This document shows positions 15,334-23,642 of a DNA stretch of 64,000 nt, piece after piece (positions within the stretch are counted from its first letter, which is position 1; each line of letters begins with the position of its first letter). A model generated the notes under the pieces. That model did no database searches. It saw nothing but the letters and a program-made list of their open reading frames with translations, and was not told where the DNA came from. Origin of the DNA: QHXM01 sp963697975 (lineage in GTDB: Bacteria > Acidobacteriota > Blastocatellia > Pyrinomonadales > Pyrinomonadaceae); the NCBI GenBank assembly GCA_963697975.1, contig OY969111.1, forward strand, positions 4,898,001 to 4,962,000, given 5' to 3'. Made by a program: the position numbers and the translations under genes.

Positions 15334-16744
15334 AGCTTTGCATTGATGCCAGGAATTCGGCGTTGGACTTGGATTTCTCCAGGCGCTCAAGGACGACTTC
15401 CATCTGCTCGACGGGCGAGAGCGGATTCAGGACTCTCCGCATCACCCAGACACGGTTCAGGTCTTCTTTGCTGAGCAGCAACTCTTCCTTGCGCGTGCCT
15501 GAGCGTTGCAGGTCGATGGCGGGGAAGAGACGCTTATCCGACAGGCGACGGTCGAGATGGATTTCGCAGTTGCCGGTGCCTTTGAATTCTTCAAAGATGA
15601 CATCGTCCATGCGCGAGCCTGTGTCAATCAACGCGGTGGCGATGATCGTCAGGCTGCCGCCCTCTTCGATGTTGCGCGCCGCGCCGAAGAAACGCTTCGG
15701 ACGCTGAAGCGCGTTGGAGTCAATACCGCCGGAGAGAATCTTTCCCGAAGGCGGAACGACCGCGTTGTGCGCTCGCGCCAGGCGCGTGATGGAATCGAGC
15801 AGGATGACGACATCGCGTTTGTGTTCGACGAGTCGCTTGGCTTTTTCAATCACCATGTCTGCGACCTGCACGTGGCGCGTCGGCGGCTCGTCAAACGTCG
15901 AAGAGATGACTTCGCCATTGACGGAGCGCTGCATGTCCGTGACTTCTTCCGGGCGCTCGTCAATGAGCAGGACGATGAGCGTCACTTCCGGGTGATTCTG
16001 TGTAATGGAATTGGCGATGGTCTGCAAGAGCATGGTCTTGCCGGTGCGCGGCGGCGCGACGATCAATCCGCGCTGGCCTTTGCCGATGGGCGTGACAAGA
16101 TCAATCACGCGCGCTGCAAGGTTTTCCTGCAACGTCTCCATTCTTAATTGCTCGTCAGGGTAGAGCGGCGTCAGGTTGTCGAAAAAGACCTTGTCGCGCG
16201 ATTCGCCGGGCGATTCAAAATTGATCGCCTCAACCTTGATGAGCGCGAAATAACGCTCGCCTTCTTTGGGCGGGCGAATCTGCCCCGAGACGGTGTCGCC
16301 TGTCCGCAAGTCGAATTTGCGAATCTGCGATGGGCTGACATAAATGTCGTCCGGGCCGGGAAGATAGTTGTACTCCGGTGCGCGCAGGAAGCCGAATCCG
16401 TCGGGCAAGGTTTCGAGGACGCCTTCGGAGAAGATGAGGCCGCTTTTCTCCGTCTGCGCGGCCAGAATCTTGAAGACAAGCTCCTGTTTACGCATGCCGG
16501 TTGCTCCGGGCACGTCCATCGTCTTGGCAATCTGCGTGAGCTTGGAGATGGACATCTCCTTCAGGTCAGACAGATTGAAGATGTCTTCGCCCTTTGCCTC
16601 GCCTCTTCCTTCTTTAGCAGGAGCTTTGGTTTCTTCGGGCGCTTCGGCTGTGGCAGTGGTTGTCGCTGCGGTGCCGTCATCACTGTTGGCGTTATTGTTG
16701 GTGCTGGCGCTGCTTGCGCGCGTGCGTGGTGTGCGTTGTGACAT
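15332..16744 (-). CDS. rho: Transcription termination factor Rho
   Basis: 470 residues. A low-complexity, Ser/Thr/Ala/Glu-rich N-terminal extension occupies residues ~1-55, before the usual helical bundle (LSDLKEMSISKLTQIAKTMDV). It is followed by the RNA-binding OB fold (GFLRAPEYNYLPGPDDIYVS, ~118-137), the Walker A motif APPRTGKT (230-237), VLLIDERPEEVTDM (Walker B and Q/R-loop region) and the GGIDSNALQRPKRFFGAARN loop. Rho is the hexameric RNA translocase that terminates transcription and limits antisense RNA. The 409-nt leader upstream contains stem-loops, consistent with self-regulation by Rho as known in other bacteria. Confidence 0.97.
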   Translation of the reverse strand: MSQRTPRTRASSASTNNNANSDDGTAATTTATAEAPEETKAPAKEGRGEAKGEDIFNLSDLKEMSISKLTQIAKTMDVPGATGMRKQELVFKILAAQTEKSGLIFSEGVLETLPDGFGFLRAPEYNYLPGPDDIYVSPSQIRKFDLRTGDTVSGQIRPPKEGERYFALIKVEAINFESPGESRDKVFFDNLTPLYPDEQLRMETLQENLAARVIDLVTPIGKGQRGLIVAPPRTGKTMLLQTIANSITQNHPEVTLIVLLIDERPEEVTDMQRSVNGEVISSTFDEPPTRHVQVADMVIEKAKRLVEHKRDVVILLDSITRLARAHNAVVPPSGKILSGGIDSNALQRPKRFFGAARNIEEGGSLTIIATALIDTGSRMDDVIFEEFKGTGNCEIHLDRRLSDKRLFPAIDLQRSGTRKEELLLSKEDLNRVWVMRRVLNPLSPVEQMEVVLERLEKSKSNAEFLASMQS

Positions 16745-17153
16745 TTCAGTTCTTCTCTTGTGCGGTCTGCAATTTTTACGACCGCTCGTTTGTGCTTCTC
16801 TCTTGACGGCTCAAAATGGCCGTGATGGTGTGGTTGTCAATTGATTAGTGCCGTTATGGTTGATTCGGGAATGAACTCTCTAAGGTTTAGCGCGAACAAA
16901 GTTGGCAGGCGCGTGTGGGGCTACCCTCATCTTCAGCAAAGGCGAGGCGGATGAAGGTGCAACTCTGCCCAACTGTCTCACTCGTGTCGGAAATCCGGTT
17001 AACTGTTCAAGAAATTATTAGGGCCTCGATATGATGCCTGTCGCGCACGTCGCGTGGCCTCAAACGATAGTAGATCTCGGATTAGGGGTTTAACGGATTT
17101 AAGAATAACTCAAACGCCTGATAATTCGCAATCTGAAATCCGCTGCTCCGCAA
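16745..17153 (-). promoter_or_regulatory. Long rho leader / intergenic region
   Basis: A 409-nt gap without a credible ORF. Near the rho start it has a stem-loop at 16762-16785 (GCGGTC/GACCGC) and a second short one (ACGGC/GCCGT). At 17078-17150 there are weak, non-mirrored relics of the GGATTT/ATCCG words seen elsewhere. A long untranslated leader is typical of autoregulated rho genes. No convincing promoter was placed. Confidence 0.4.
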
Positions 17154-17729
17154 CTATTTTATAGCTTCTTCGATAGCTCGCCAAACTTCTTCGCGTCCCC
17201 GCCCGGTCGTCGCGGAATAGGCTATGACCCGCTCGGCGTCGAGCGTTCTTTGGACTCTCTCGAAATTCTTTCGTAACTCGTTATTAGAGAGCTTGTCGGA
17301 TTTCGTGGCAACTACAATGCGGGGCTTCTGATGAGCAGCAAGCCACTCATTGAGCTGCAAATCCAATGTCGTGGGTTCGTGACGCGAATCTACAATCTGA
17401 ATTGATAGCATAAGCTGACTGCGCTTGGCAAGGTAGTTCGTCGCCATCTCTCCCCACGTAGCACGGATTAATTTGGGGACGCGCGCATAGCCATAGCCCG
17501 GCAGATCAACGAAACGGAAACGATTATTTATCAGAAAGAAATTTAAGCTCTGCGTCCTTCCCGGCGTCGAAGAAGTGCGCGCCAACCCCTTGACGCCCAG
17601 CAGGGAATTAATCAAGCTCGATTTGCCAACATTCGAGCGACCCAGAAAAGCAATCTCCCGCCTCTCATCACGGGGCCACTCCTGCTCTTCAAACACGCTC
17701 TTGACGAATTCGGCGCTGGTAACTTTCAT
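17154..17729 (-). CDS. engB: Ribosome-biogenesis GTPase EngB/YsxC
   Basis: 191 residues starting at the ATG at 17729 (MKVTSAEFVKSV). The open frame continues 21 codons upstream, but those residues (for example RHLSLVTRH) are just translation of the heptad hairpin. The GTPase motifs are complete: G1 GRSNVGKSS at 30-38, TPGRTQSLNFF (G2), DLPGYG (G3), TKSDKL (G4) and the G5 region YSATTGRG. The family helps assemble the large ribosomal subunit and is usually essential. The upstream gap is filled entirely by the inverted heptad element, which ends 4 nt before the ATG. Confidence 0.95.
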   Translation of the reverse strand: MKVTSAEFVKSVFEEQEWPRDERREIAFLGRSNVGKSSLINSLLGVKGLARTSSTPGRTQSLNFFLINNRFRFVDLPGYGYARVPKLIRATWGEMATNYLAKRSQLMLSIQIVDSRHEPTTLDLQLNEWLAAHQKPRIVVATKSDKLSNNELRKNFERVQRTLDAERVIAYSATTGRGREEVWRAIEEAIK

Positions 17730-17733
17730 AAAA

Positions 17734-17808
17734 CAGTGACGAGTGACGAGTGACAAGTGACGAGTAAGAGACTTTAGCTCGTCACTCGTCACTTGTCACT
17801 CGTCACTG
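17734..17808. repeat. Near-perfect inverted heptad element between two co-directional genes
   Basis: Arms of about 32 nt: GAGTGAC/GAGTGAC/AAGTGAC/GAGT on the left and the reverse complement on the right (17777-17808). They differ only in which repeat unit carries the AAGTGAC variant. The loop is about 12 nt. The element fills the gap 17730-17810 and would form a very stable RNA hairpin in the engB leader. Confidence 0.9.
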
Positions 17809-17810
17809 TT

Positions 17811-18260
17811 TTATCCTGCTTGCGCCTTGCTCTGTGCTTCCGCACGCATGGCCGCGAATTGTTTGAAACGCTCGCGCAACATGCTCAAGCGCTCCTTAGC
17901 GTCCGGCGTGCGCATGACCAGTTTTTCGAGATTCTGGAAAGCCTGCGGGCTATCAAACTTGGCGCGCATCTCCGCGAGCAACGGCTCGATCTTGGCGAAA
18001 ACGACCATGTGCTCGCCGTTGGCTTCATTGAACAATTGTTCGTCAATCGCGCCGTGATTGACGAGGGATGCCGCCATCTCCCAGTAAGACGTGACCATCC
18101 GGTAGTAGCCGCTCTTATCGCTCATCATGGTGTCCATGATGTCCTGCATGCTTTCCGGGTTGAAGAAAATGAACCAGTCACGCGCTTTCCGCATCACTTC
18201 CTCGCGGCGCAGTTCGTACAGTTTAAGAATCAGGTTGGCGTCTTCATGCTTTGTGCTCAT
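17811..18260 (-). CDS. Conserved helical protein of unknown function
   Basis: 149 residues, wholly helical, no signal peptide, rich in Met, Glu and Lys: LILKLYELRREEVMRKARDWFIFF, MQDIMDTMMSDKSGYYRMVTSYWEMAASLVNHGAI, FEKL-type repeats and a charged C-terminal helix ending in AQSKAQAG. No catalytic motif is visible and I do not recognise the family. A good Shine-Dalgarno site (GGAG 8 nt before the ATG, another AAGGAG further up) supports it as a real gene. It lies upstream of engB on the same strand, separated by the hairpin element. Confidence 0.65.
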   Translation of the reverse strand: MSTKHEDANLILKLYELRREEVMRKARDWFIFFNPESMQDIMDTMMSDKSGYYRMVTSYWEMAASLVNHGAIDEQLFNEANGEHMVVFAKIEPLLAEMRAKFDSPQAFQNLEKLVMRTPDAKERLSMLRERFKQFAAMRAEAQSKAQAG

Positions 18261-18412
18261 ACGAAATCTCCACTCCTTTTAAACGCGCTCTTGCCGGAAG
18301 CAGACGCGAACTGCTCTTGAGCGAGGCTTCCAGCCATGAGGCGCTCTTTTTAGTTTGATTACTGCCGCTCGGGAAGGCGGCACGAGCGAGGTGAAAGATA
18401 AAGCGTTTAATG

Positions 18413-18448
18413 GCGGCGGACGCAAGATAAAATCCGAGCGCCCGCCGC
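18413..18448 (-). terminator. Hairpin downstream of lon
   Basis: An 11-bp GC-rich stem GCGGCGGACGC/GCGCCCGCCGC with one mismatch and a 14-nt loop, just past the lon stop on the minus strand. No clear U-tract follows. Confidence 0.5.
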
Positions 18449-18461
18449 TGTAGCTGTAGAT

Positions 18462-20897
18462 TTACTCGGCGATGGTCTGCACACCCTGCGACGGTTGATC
18501 CGTTGACCAGAGCGGAGGCGTCTTTGCTTCGTCAACCGCCCCGGCATCAGTCGGACACGCATCTTCGAGCGCGAAGTTAAGCACCTCGTCAATCGTCTCG
18601 ACGAGATTGATGTTCAGTACATCGCGTACTTCTTCCGGGACTTCGATTAAATCTTTTTCGTTGTCCTTCGGCAAGATGAGCGTCGTGATGCCGAAGCGAT
18701 GCGCCGCCATCAATTTCTCTTTGACGCCGCCGATGGGAAGCACTTTCCCACGCAGCGTTATCTCGCCTGTCATCGCCACGTTCTTGCGAACCGGCACGCG
18801 TGCGAGAGCCGACGCCATCGCCGTCGCCAGCGTGATTCCGGCGCTTGGCCCATCCTTCGGAATCGCGCCCTCAGGAATGTGTATGTGCAGATCGCGTTTG
18901 CGGATGAAGTCCAGGCTCATGCCGAGCCGTTCGGCGCGCGCCTTGATGCAGGTCAACGCGGCCTGTGCAGATTCCTGCATCACGTCGCCGAGTTTTCCTG
19001 TCAACCTGACGCCGCCGCGACCCTTGACGAGCGTCGCTTCGATTTGCAGGACTTCGCCGCCAACCTCTGTCCAGGCCAACCCGGTCGCCAGTCCGATTTC
19101 GCTCTCGGCGGCAATACCCTGCTGGCGAAACTTGATCGGCCCCAGCATGTCGCGCACGCGTTCCGCCGTCACGACATCCTTGAAGTCTTCGCCCGCATTT
19201 TCCGAAACCAGCTTGCGGGCAACTTTCCGCATGCAAGAGCCGATCTCGCGCTCCGTGTTGCGAACACCGGCCTCGCGCGTGTAGTGGCGGATAATCTCAA
19301 GCAAGCCTTCTTCCGTGAACTCGACCTGCTCAGGCTTGAGACCGTTGGTCTCCGCCTGCTTCGGTACTAGATGGCGCTTGGCGATTTCCAGTTTCTCACG
19401 TTCCGTATAACCGGAGAGACGGATTATCTCAAGGCGATCCTGCAATGGCGGCGGAATCGTGTGTAGCACGTTTGCCGTCGCAATGAAGAAGACGCGCGAG
19501 AGATCATATTCGACATCCAGATAGTGATCCTGAAAAGTGTTGTTCTGCTCAGGGTCTAAAACTTCGAGCAGCGCCGATGACGGGTCGCCGCGAAAGTCCG
19601 CGCCGAGCTTATCCACTTCGTCGAGCAGGATGAGCGGGTTGACCGTCCCGGCCTTCTTCAACATCTGTATGATCTGGCCCGGCAGCGCACCGATATAAGT
19701 GCGACGATGCCCGCGTATCTCCGCCTCATCGCGCACGCCGCCCAGTGAGAGGCGCACGAACTTACGGCCCGTCGCGCGAGCAATAGATTTGCCTAAAGAA
19801 GTCTTGCCGACTCCCGGCGGGCCGACGAAGCAGAGGATAGAGCCTTTTGGATTCTTCACAAGCTGGCGCACGGCCAGATATTCCAGAATGCGATCCTTGA
19901 TTTTTTCCAGACCGTAATGATCTTCGTTCAGAATCTCTTCCGCCCTGATAAGGTCTTTAAGCTCTTTCGATTTTTGTTTCCACGGCACACTGACGAGCCA
20001 GTCAATATATGTGCGCGAGACAGTGCCCTCGGCGGACATCGGCGGCATGGCTTCAAGACGATGCAATTCCTGCATGGCCTTCTCCTTCGCCTCTTCCGAC
20101 ATTCCGGCGTCTTCGATCTTCTTCTTTAACTCTTCAAGTTCGGCCTTTTCGTCTTTGCGCCCTAACTCTTTATGAATCGCCTTGATCTGCTCGTTAAGAT
20201 AATACTCTTTCTGCGCCTTCTCCATCTGTCGCTTGACGCGCGTCTGGATAGTGCGGTCAAGCTGGCGCTTATCGAGTTCTGTTTCGAGCAACTCGATGAG
20301 GCGCTGAAGGCGAGCATGCGTGGAGAAGATTTCCAGTAGCCCCTGCTTGTCCTCAACGGAGATGCGTAGCTGCGAGGCTAAGGCATCGGCGAGGTGCGAC
20401 GGGTCTTGATTGCGAAGCGCCGTCTGGAGTGCGTCTGTTTGCGCGTCGGGCGCAAGACGCAGGTGCTGCTCAATCAACTGATTAATCTTTTGCACGAGAG
20501 CCTCGACGCGCTGGCCTTCTTCGTCGACGACAGGAGCGCGACGAATCAGAGCCGTGAAAGCCCCTTCGTTATTCTCAACGCGCACGGTCGTGGCGCGCTC
20601 GCGGCCCTCGACGACGACTTTGATCTGACCGTTCTCCTGCTTCTGCGATTGCAGGATGCGACCCAGTGTGCCGACGCCGTAAATCTGTTCGGGCGTCGGC
20701 TCGTCCACGCTGGCATCATGCTGCGTGGCGAGGAAGATCGTGCGATCTCCGGCGAGCGCTTCTTCAAGCGCGCGAACAGAGCCGGGTCGACCGATCTTGA
20801 AGGCAACTTTGGTAAAAGGAAAAATGACAACGTCGCGAATCGGCACCATCGGGTAACGCGCGAGGTCTGAGGGTGTGCGGTCTGAATATTCTTCCAT
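18462..20897 (-). CDS. lon: ATP-dependent protease Lon
   Basis: 811 residues, the usual LonA architecture: an N-terminal substrate-binding domain (PMVPIRDVVIFPFTK, 1-200), coiled coil (~205-290), AAA+ module with Walker A GPPGVGKT at 359-366 and Walker B ILLDEVDKL, and a protease domain with the catalytic Ser in PKDGPSAG (Ser685) and Lys in the TLRGKVLPIGGVKEK region. It degrades misfolded and regulatory proteins in the cytosol. It is the last gene of the tig-clpP-clpX-lon block, a standard arrangement in which chaperone and protease genes are co-expressed. The C-terminal tail after the protease domain is acidic and variable (DACPTDAGAVDE). Confidence 0.97.
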   Translation of the reverse strand: MEEYSDRTPSDLARYPMVPIRDVVIFPFTKVAFKIGRPGSVRALEEALAGDRTIFLATQHDASVDEPTPEQIYGVGTLGRILQSQKQENGQIKVVVEGRERATTVRVENNEGAFTALIRRAPVVDEEGQRVEALVQKINQLIEQHLRLAPDAQTDALQTALRNQDPSHLADALASQLRISVEDKQGLLEIFSTHARLQRLIELLETELDKRQLDRTIQTRVKRQMEKAQKEYYLNEQIKAIHKELGRKDEKAELEELKKKIEDAGMSEEAKEKAMQELHRLEAMPPMSAEGTVSRTYIDWLVSVPWKQKSKELKDLIRAEEILNEDHYGLEKIKDRILEYLAVRQLVKNPKGSILCFVGPPGVGKTSLGKSIARATGRKFVRLSLGGVRDEAEIRGHRRTYIGALPGQIIQMLKKAGTVNPLILLDEVDKLGADFRGDPSSALLEVLDPEQNNTFQDHYLDVEYDLSRVFFIATANVLHTIPPPLQDRLEIIRLSGYTEREKLEIAKRHLVPKQAETNGLKPEQVEFTEEGLLEIIRHYTREAGVRNTEREIGSCMRKVARKLVSENAGEDFKDVVTAERVRDMLGPIKFRQQGIAAESEIGLATGLAWTEVGGEVLQIEATLVKGRGGVRLTGKLGDVMQESAQAALTCIKARAERLGMSLDFIRKRDLHIHIPEGAIPKDGPSAGITLATAMASALARVPVRKNVAMTGEITLRGKVLPIGGVKEKLMAAHRFGITTLILPKDNEKDLIEVPEEVRDVLNINLVETIDEVLNFALEDACPTDAGAVDEAKTPPLWSTDQPSQGVQTIAE

Positions 20898-20940
20898 AAC
20901 TCTCTTTAACTCTTTACCTGAAACGTTTCGAGCCTGTGAA

Positions 20941-20974
20941 GAAGGGCGAGCCGATTGACGCCGTCTCGCCCTTC
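20941..20974 (-). terminator. Hairpin upstream of lon
   Basis: A perfect 10-bp stem GAAGGGCGAG/CTCGCCCTTC with a 14-nt loop lies between the small gene at 21047 and lon. It may terminate or attenuate readthrough from clpX before lon. Confidence 0.55.
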
Positions 20975-21046
20975 CTGTTAACCAACCTAATTGTAGACCT
21001 TAGAAAGGTAAAAGTAAAAAGGTAATAAGGAAAAAGTAATGACGCC

Positions 21047-21316
21047 TCATTGTTTGTTCTGGCTTTTCCGAGCAGGGGCAATCAAAGCCTCCAGGCATTG
21101 TTCCATACTCATCTGTGACCATGTCGGCTGACTTAGTGATTTTGGGGGCGCAAAATTCTGAGCGCTGGCAGGAGTTTCAAGTTTCGCTCTAAGCTTGATA
21201 ATAGATGTGTCTAAATCATTATCCTTCACGGATACGCCCGCTTTGAGCGCCAACTCCTTAAGCAACCGGACAGCCTCTTCAACTGTTTTCACACGCGGCT
21301 TGTATTCTTCGCTCAT
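21047..21316 (-). CDS. Small protein of unknown function between clpX and lon
   Basis: 89 residues from the ATG at 21316, chosen because GGGAGGA lies 7 nt upstream; the longer frame reads through a repeat element. The N-terminal half is a charged helix (TVEEAVRLLKELALKAGVSV) followed by a D/K-rich turn and a second helix (DTSIIKLRAKLE); the C-terminal half is Pro/Gln-rich and ends in basic residues (ARKSQNKQ). No known domain was recognised. Its place in a protease operon could point to an adaptor or regulator, but nothing in the sequence proves this. Confidence 0.55.
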   Translation of the reverse strand: MSEEYKPRVKTVEEAVRLLKELALKAGVSVKDNDLDTSIIKLRAKLETPASAQNFAPPKSLSQPTWSQMSMEQCLEALIAPARKSQNKQ

Positions 21317-21341
21317 TATCTTCCTCCCTTCATAAATAAAA

Positions 21342-21391
21342 CGAGGGATGAAAGCAAGCCTTCGTCCCTTCGTCTTCATCCCTCATCCCTG
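21342..21391. repeat. Heptad element downstream of clpX
   Basis: GAGGGATGAA on the left is answered by CATCCCT/CATCCCT on the right, with CGTCCCT/TCGTCTT between. It sits between the clpX stop (21395) and the start of the 89-residue gene. Confidence 0.65.
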
Positions 21392-21394
21392 CTC

Positions 21395-22639
21395 TTACGC
21401 TGCTGCGCCGTCAACACCCGTCAAGCCTTCGCCGGGAATGGCCCGGCGGCGCTCGACCATCTCAGATGTGATGACGAACTCCTTGATGCGTTTCTGCGAA
21501 GGCAAGGTGTACATCGCATCGAGCAGCAACTCTTCAAGGATCATCATCAGACCGCGTGCGCCGACTTTGCGCTCGACCGCCTGGCGCGCAACCGACTTGA
21601 GCGCGTCGTCCGTGAATTTGAGCTTGACGTTGTCGAAGTCGAATTTCTTTTGATACTGCTTGACGAGCGCGTTCTTCGGCTCGGTCAGAATCTTGATGAG
21701 CGCGCCTTCGTCCAGTTCATGCAGCACGCCGCAGACAGGAAGACGACCGACGAACTCGGGTATCAATCCGTAACGCACCAGGTCTTCAGGCTTCACGGCG
21801 GCGAATGCCTCCGCATGACGGTTGCCGCCGGATTTGACTTCGGCATGAAAGCCCAGAGATTTGTTACGCAGTCGACGTTCGACAACCTTTTCCAATCCGA
21901 CGAACGCGCCGCCGCAGATAAAGAGAATGTTCGTCGTGTCAACCGGGAAGAATTCCTGATGGGGATGCTTGCGCCCGCCCTGCGGCGGAACATTGGCGAC
22001 CGTGCCTTCGAGGATTTTCAGAAGAGCCTGCTGCACGCCTTCGCCCGACACGTCGCGCGTAATCGAGGGGTTCTCGTCCTTGCGACAAATCTTGTCGACT
22101 TCGTCAATGTAGATGATGCCCTGCTGCGCTCGCTCGACATCGCCGTTGGCGGCCTGCAAGAGTTTCAGGATGATGTTCTCAACGTCTTCGCCGACGTAGC
22201 CTGCTTCCGTCAGAGTCGTCGCATCAACGATGGTGAAGGGAACTGAGAGCAAGCGCGCGAGTGTCTGCGCCAGCAAAGTCTTTCCAGTGCCCGTCGGGCC
22301 GATGAGCAGGATGTTCGATTTCTGAATCTCGACATCAGCGCGGCGACGTGCCATCTCGATTCGCTTGTAGTGCTGGTAGACGGCGACCGCCAGCCGCTTC
22401 TTCGTCTCTTCCTGTCCGATGACATATTCGTCCAGAAAGCTCTTGATCTCGCCGGGCTTGGGCAGCGGCGGGCGAGTGGCGACGGATTCCGCCTGCTGAT
22501 CATCGGTGATGATCTCATTGCAGATGTCTATACATTCATTGCAAATGTAGACAGTCGGCCCGGCGATGAGCTTCTTGACTTCGTTCTGCGATTTGCCGCA
22601 GAAGGAACAACGCAGCGTGTCATCGGTTCGTCGTACCAT
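21395..22639 (-). CDS. clpX: ATP-dependent unfoldase ClpX
   Basis: 414 residues. The N-terminal C4 zinc-binding domain has Cys11, Cys14, Cys33 and Cys36 (RCSFCGKS...YICNEC). Next come the AAA+ core with Walker A GPTGTGKT at 114-121, Walker B IIYIDEVDKI, and sensor/arginine-finger regions (GLIPEFVGRLPV). The IGF-type loop that docks on ClpP is expected near residues 260-275 but was not clearly identified. ClpX unfolds tagged proteins and feeds them to ClpP. A second, free zinc-finger gene of the same type lies immediately upstream, between clpX and clpP. Confidence 0.97.
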   Translation of the reverse strand: MVRRTDDTLRCSFCGKSQNEVKKLIAGPTVYICNECIDICNEIITDDQQAESVATRPPLPKPGEIKSFLDEYVIGQEETKKRLAVAVYQHYKRIEMARRRADVEIQKSNILLIGPTGTGKTLLAQTLARLLSVPFTIVDATTLTEAGYVGEDVENIILKLLQAANGDVERAQQGIIYIDEVDKICRKDENPSITRDVSGEGVQQALLKILEGTVANVPPQGGRKHPHQEFFPVDTTNILFICGGAFVGLEKVVERRLRNKSLGFHAEVKSGGNRHAEAFAAVKPEDLVRYGLIPEFVGRLPVCGVLHELDEGALIKILTEPKNALVKQYQKKFDFDNVKLKFTDDALKSVARQAVERKVGARGLMMILEELLLDAMYTLPSQKRIKEFVITSEMVERRRAIPGEGLTGVDGAAA

Positions 22640-22681
22640 AGGCGTCTGGGGAACTCCGTTTGAATTCGGTCGAGCTTTCGG

Positions 22682-22903
22682 TTATTTAGGAGAAGATGCG
22701 GGCGCGGTCGTGCTTTCTTGGCCCGCAATGATTCGGTTGCAACGCATTACGCATTCATCGCAGATGAAGGCGCTTTTCCCAACCATCCGGCGCGGCACTC
22801 CATGAGAGGCTTGCGGTGCGCCAGCGACAATCTGTCCGACCTCGCCCTGCGATCTCCCGCAAAACGAGCAGCGATACTTGCGTGCTTTCATTTTCGCAAT
22901 CAT
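22682..22903 (-). CDS. Free-standing ClpX-type C4 zinc-finger protein
   Basis: 73 residues consisting almost only of a ClpX N-terminal zinc-binding domain: RCSFCGRSQGEVGQIVAG and FICDECVMRC (Cys12, 15, 48, 51). About 15 extra residues (GAPQASHGVPRRMVG) sit between the two Cys pairs, and a short disordered tail replaces the AAA+ module. In ClpX this domain dimerises and binds adaptors or substrates, so a separate copy could compete with or modulate ClpX. It lies between clpP and clpX on the same strand. A start at the internal Met5 is also possible. Frameshift-derived debris is unlikely, because the Cys pattern and length are intact. Confidence 0.75.
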   Translation of the reverse strand: MIAKMKARKYRCSFCGRSQGEVGQIVAGAPQASHGVPRRMVGKSAFICDECVMRCNRIIAGQESTTAPASSPK

Positions 22904-22913
22904 CGCGGAAATC

Positions 22914-22990
22914 AGTGATAGTTGATGGGTGATAGGTGATAAGAAAAAAATACGTTCTTACTTATCACCTATCACCCATCAACTATCACT
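22914..22990. repeat. Perfect 30-bp inverted heptad element between clpP and the zinc-finger gene
   Basis: Left arm 22914-22943 (AGTGATA/GTTGATG/GGTGATA/GGTGATA/AG) is perfectly complementary to 22961-22990. The 17-nt loop is A-rich. It fills the space between the clpP stop and the next start (22903), so the transcript must carry a 30-bp duplex within the operon. Confidence 0.95.
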
Positions 22991-22993
22991 CCT

Positions 22994-23575
22994 TTACTCT
23001 CTGTGTGCGATCACTTCGTCAATCAAGCCGTATTCTTTCGCCTGCATGGCTGACATGATGCGGTCGCGCTCGACATCCCGCTCGACCGACTCGAAAGATT
23101 GTCCGCTGTGCTTGGCAATAATCTGCGAGGTCAGTTCACGCATGCGAATGATCTCTTCGGCCTGAATGCGAATGTCTGTGGCCTGACCTTGTGTTCCACC
23201 CGAAGGCTGGTGGATGAGGATGCGCGAGTTCGGGAGGGCAAAGCGTTTGCCTTTCGCGCCCGCAGTCAAAAGAAGCGCAGCCATCGAAGCGCATTGTCCG
23301 ACGCAGATGGTCGTCACGTCAGGCCGGATGAACTGCATCGTGTCGTAGATTGCCATCCCGGCTGTGATCGAACCGCCGGGGCTATTGATGTACAGGTTGA
23401 TGTCTTTCTCCGGGTCTTCAGCTTCGAGAAAGAGAAGCTGGGCGACGATTAAATTGGCGACCATGTCGTCAATCGGCGTGCCCAAAAAGATGATGTTGTC
23501 TTTCAAGAGACGCGAGTAAATGTCAAAGGCGCGTTCGCCACGCGACGTTTGCTCGACGACCATCGGGACTAGCAT
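22994..23575 (-). CDS. clpP: ATP-dependent Clp protease proteolytic subunit
   Basis: 193 residues, the usual size. Catalytic residues are visible: Ser97 in GQCASMAA, His122 in LIHQPSGG and an Asp near 171; INSPGGSITAGMAIYDTMQ is the family signature. Fourteen subunits form a barrel that degrades proteins fed by ClpX. The ATG has GGAG 6 nt upstream. It follows tig, with a half heptad element in the gap, and precedes the zinc-finger and clpX genes, as in the common tig-clpP-clpX order. Confidence 0.97.
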   Translation of the reverse strand: MLVPMVVEQTSRGERAFDIYSRLLKDNIIFLGTPIDDMVANLIVAQLLFLEAEDPEKDINLYINSPGGSITAGMAIYDTMQFIRPDVTTICVGQCASMAALLLTAGAKGKRFALPNSRILIHQPSGGTQGQATDIRIQAEEIIRMRELTSQIIAKHSGQSFESVERDVERDRIMSAMQAKEYGLIDEVIAHRE

Positions 23576-23598
23576 ATTAACTCCGAATCCTTTTTAAG

Positions 23599-23627
23599 TG
23601 TGACAGGTGACGAGTAACATCTGAGAA
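23599..23627. repeat. Half heptad element between tig and clpP
   Basis: GTGACAG/GTGACGA/GTAACAT in tandem without a mirrored partner. Related in word to the elements at 17734 and 22914. Confidence 0.5.
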
Positions 23628-23642
23628 GAGAAGCGCAAGCTA

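Noticed and set aside
17730..17792. N-terminal extension of engB
   Set aside because: The added codons read the heptad repeat; the conserved EngB N-terminus begins at 17729.
22914..22990. Tandem words considered as a CRISPR array
   Set aside because: Repeats are 7 nt without spacers and are mirrored, with no cas genes in the window.
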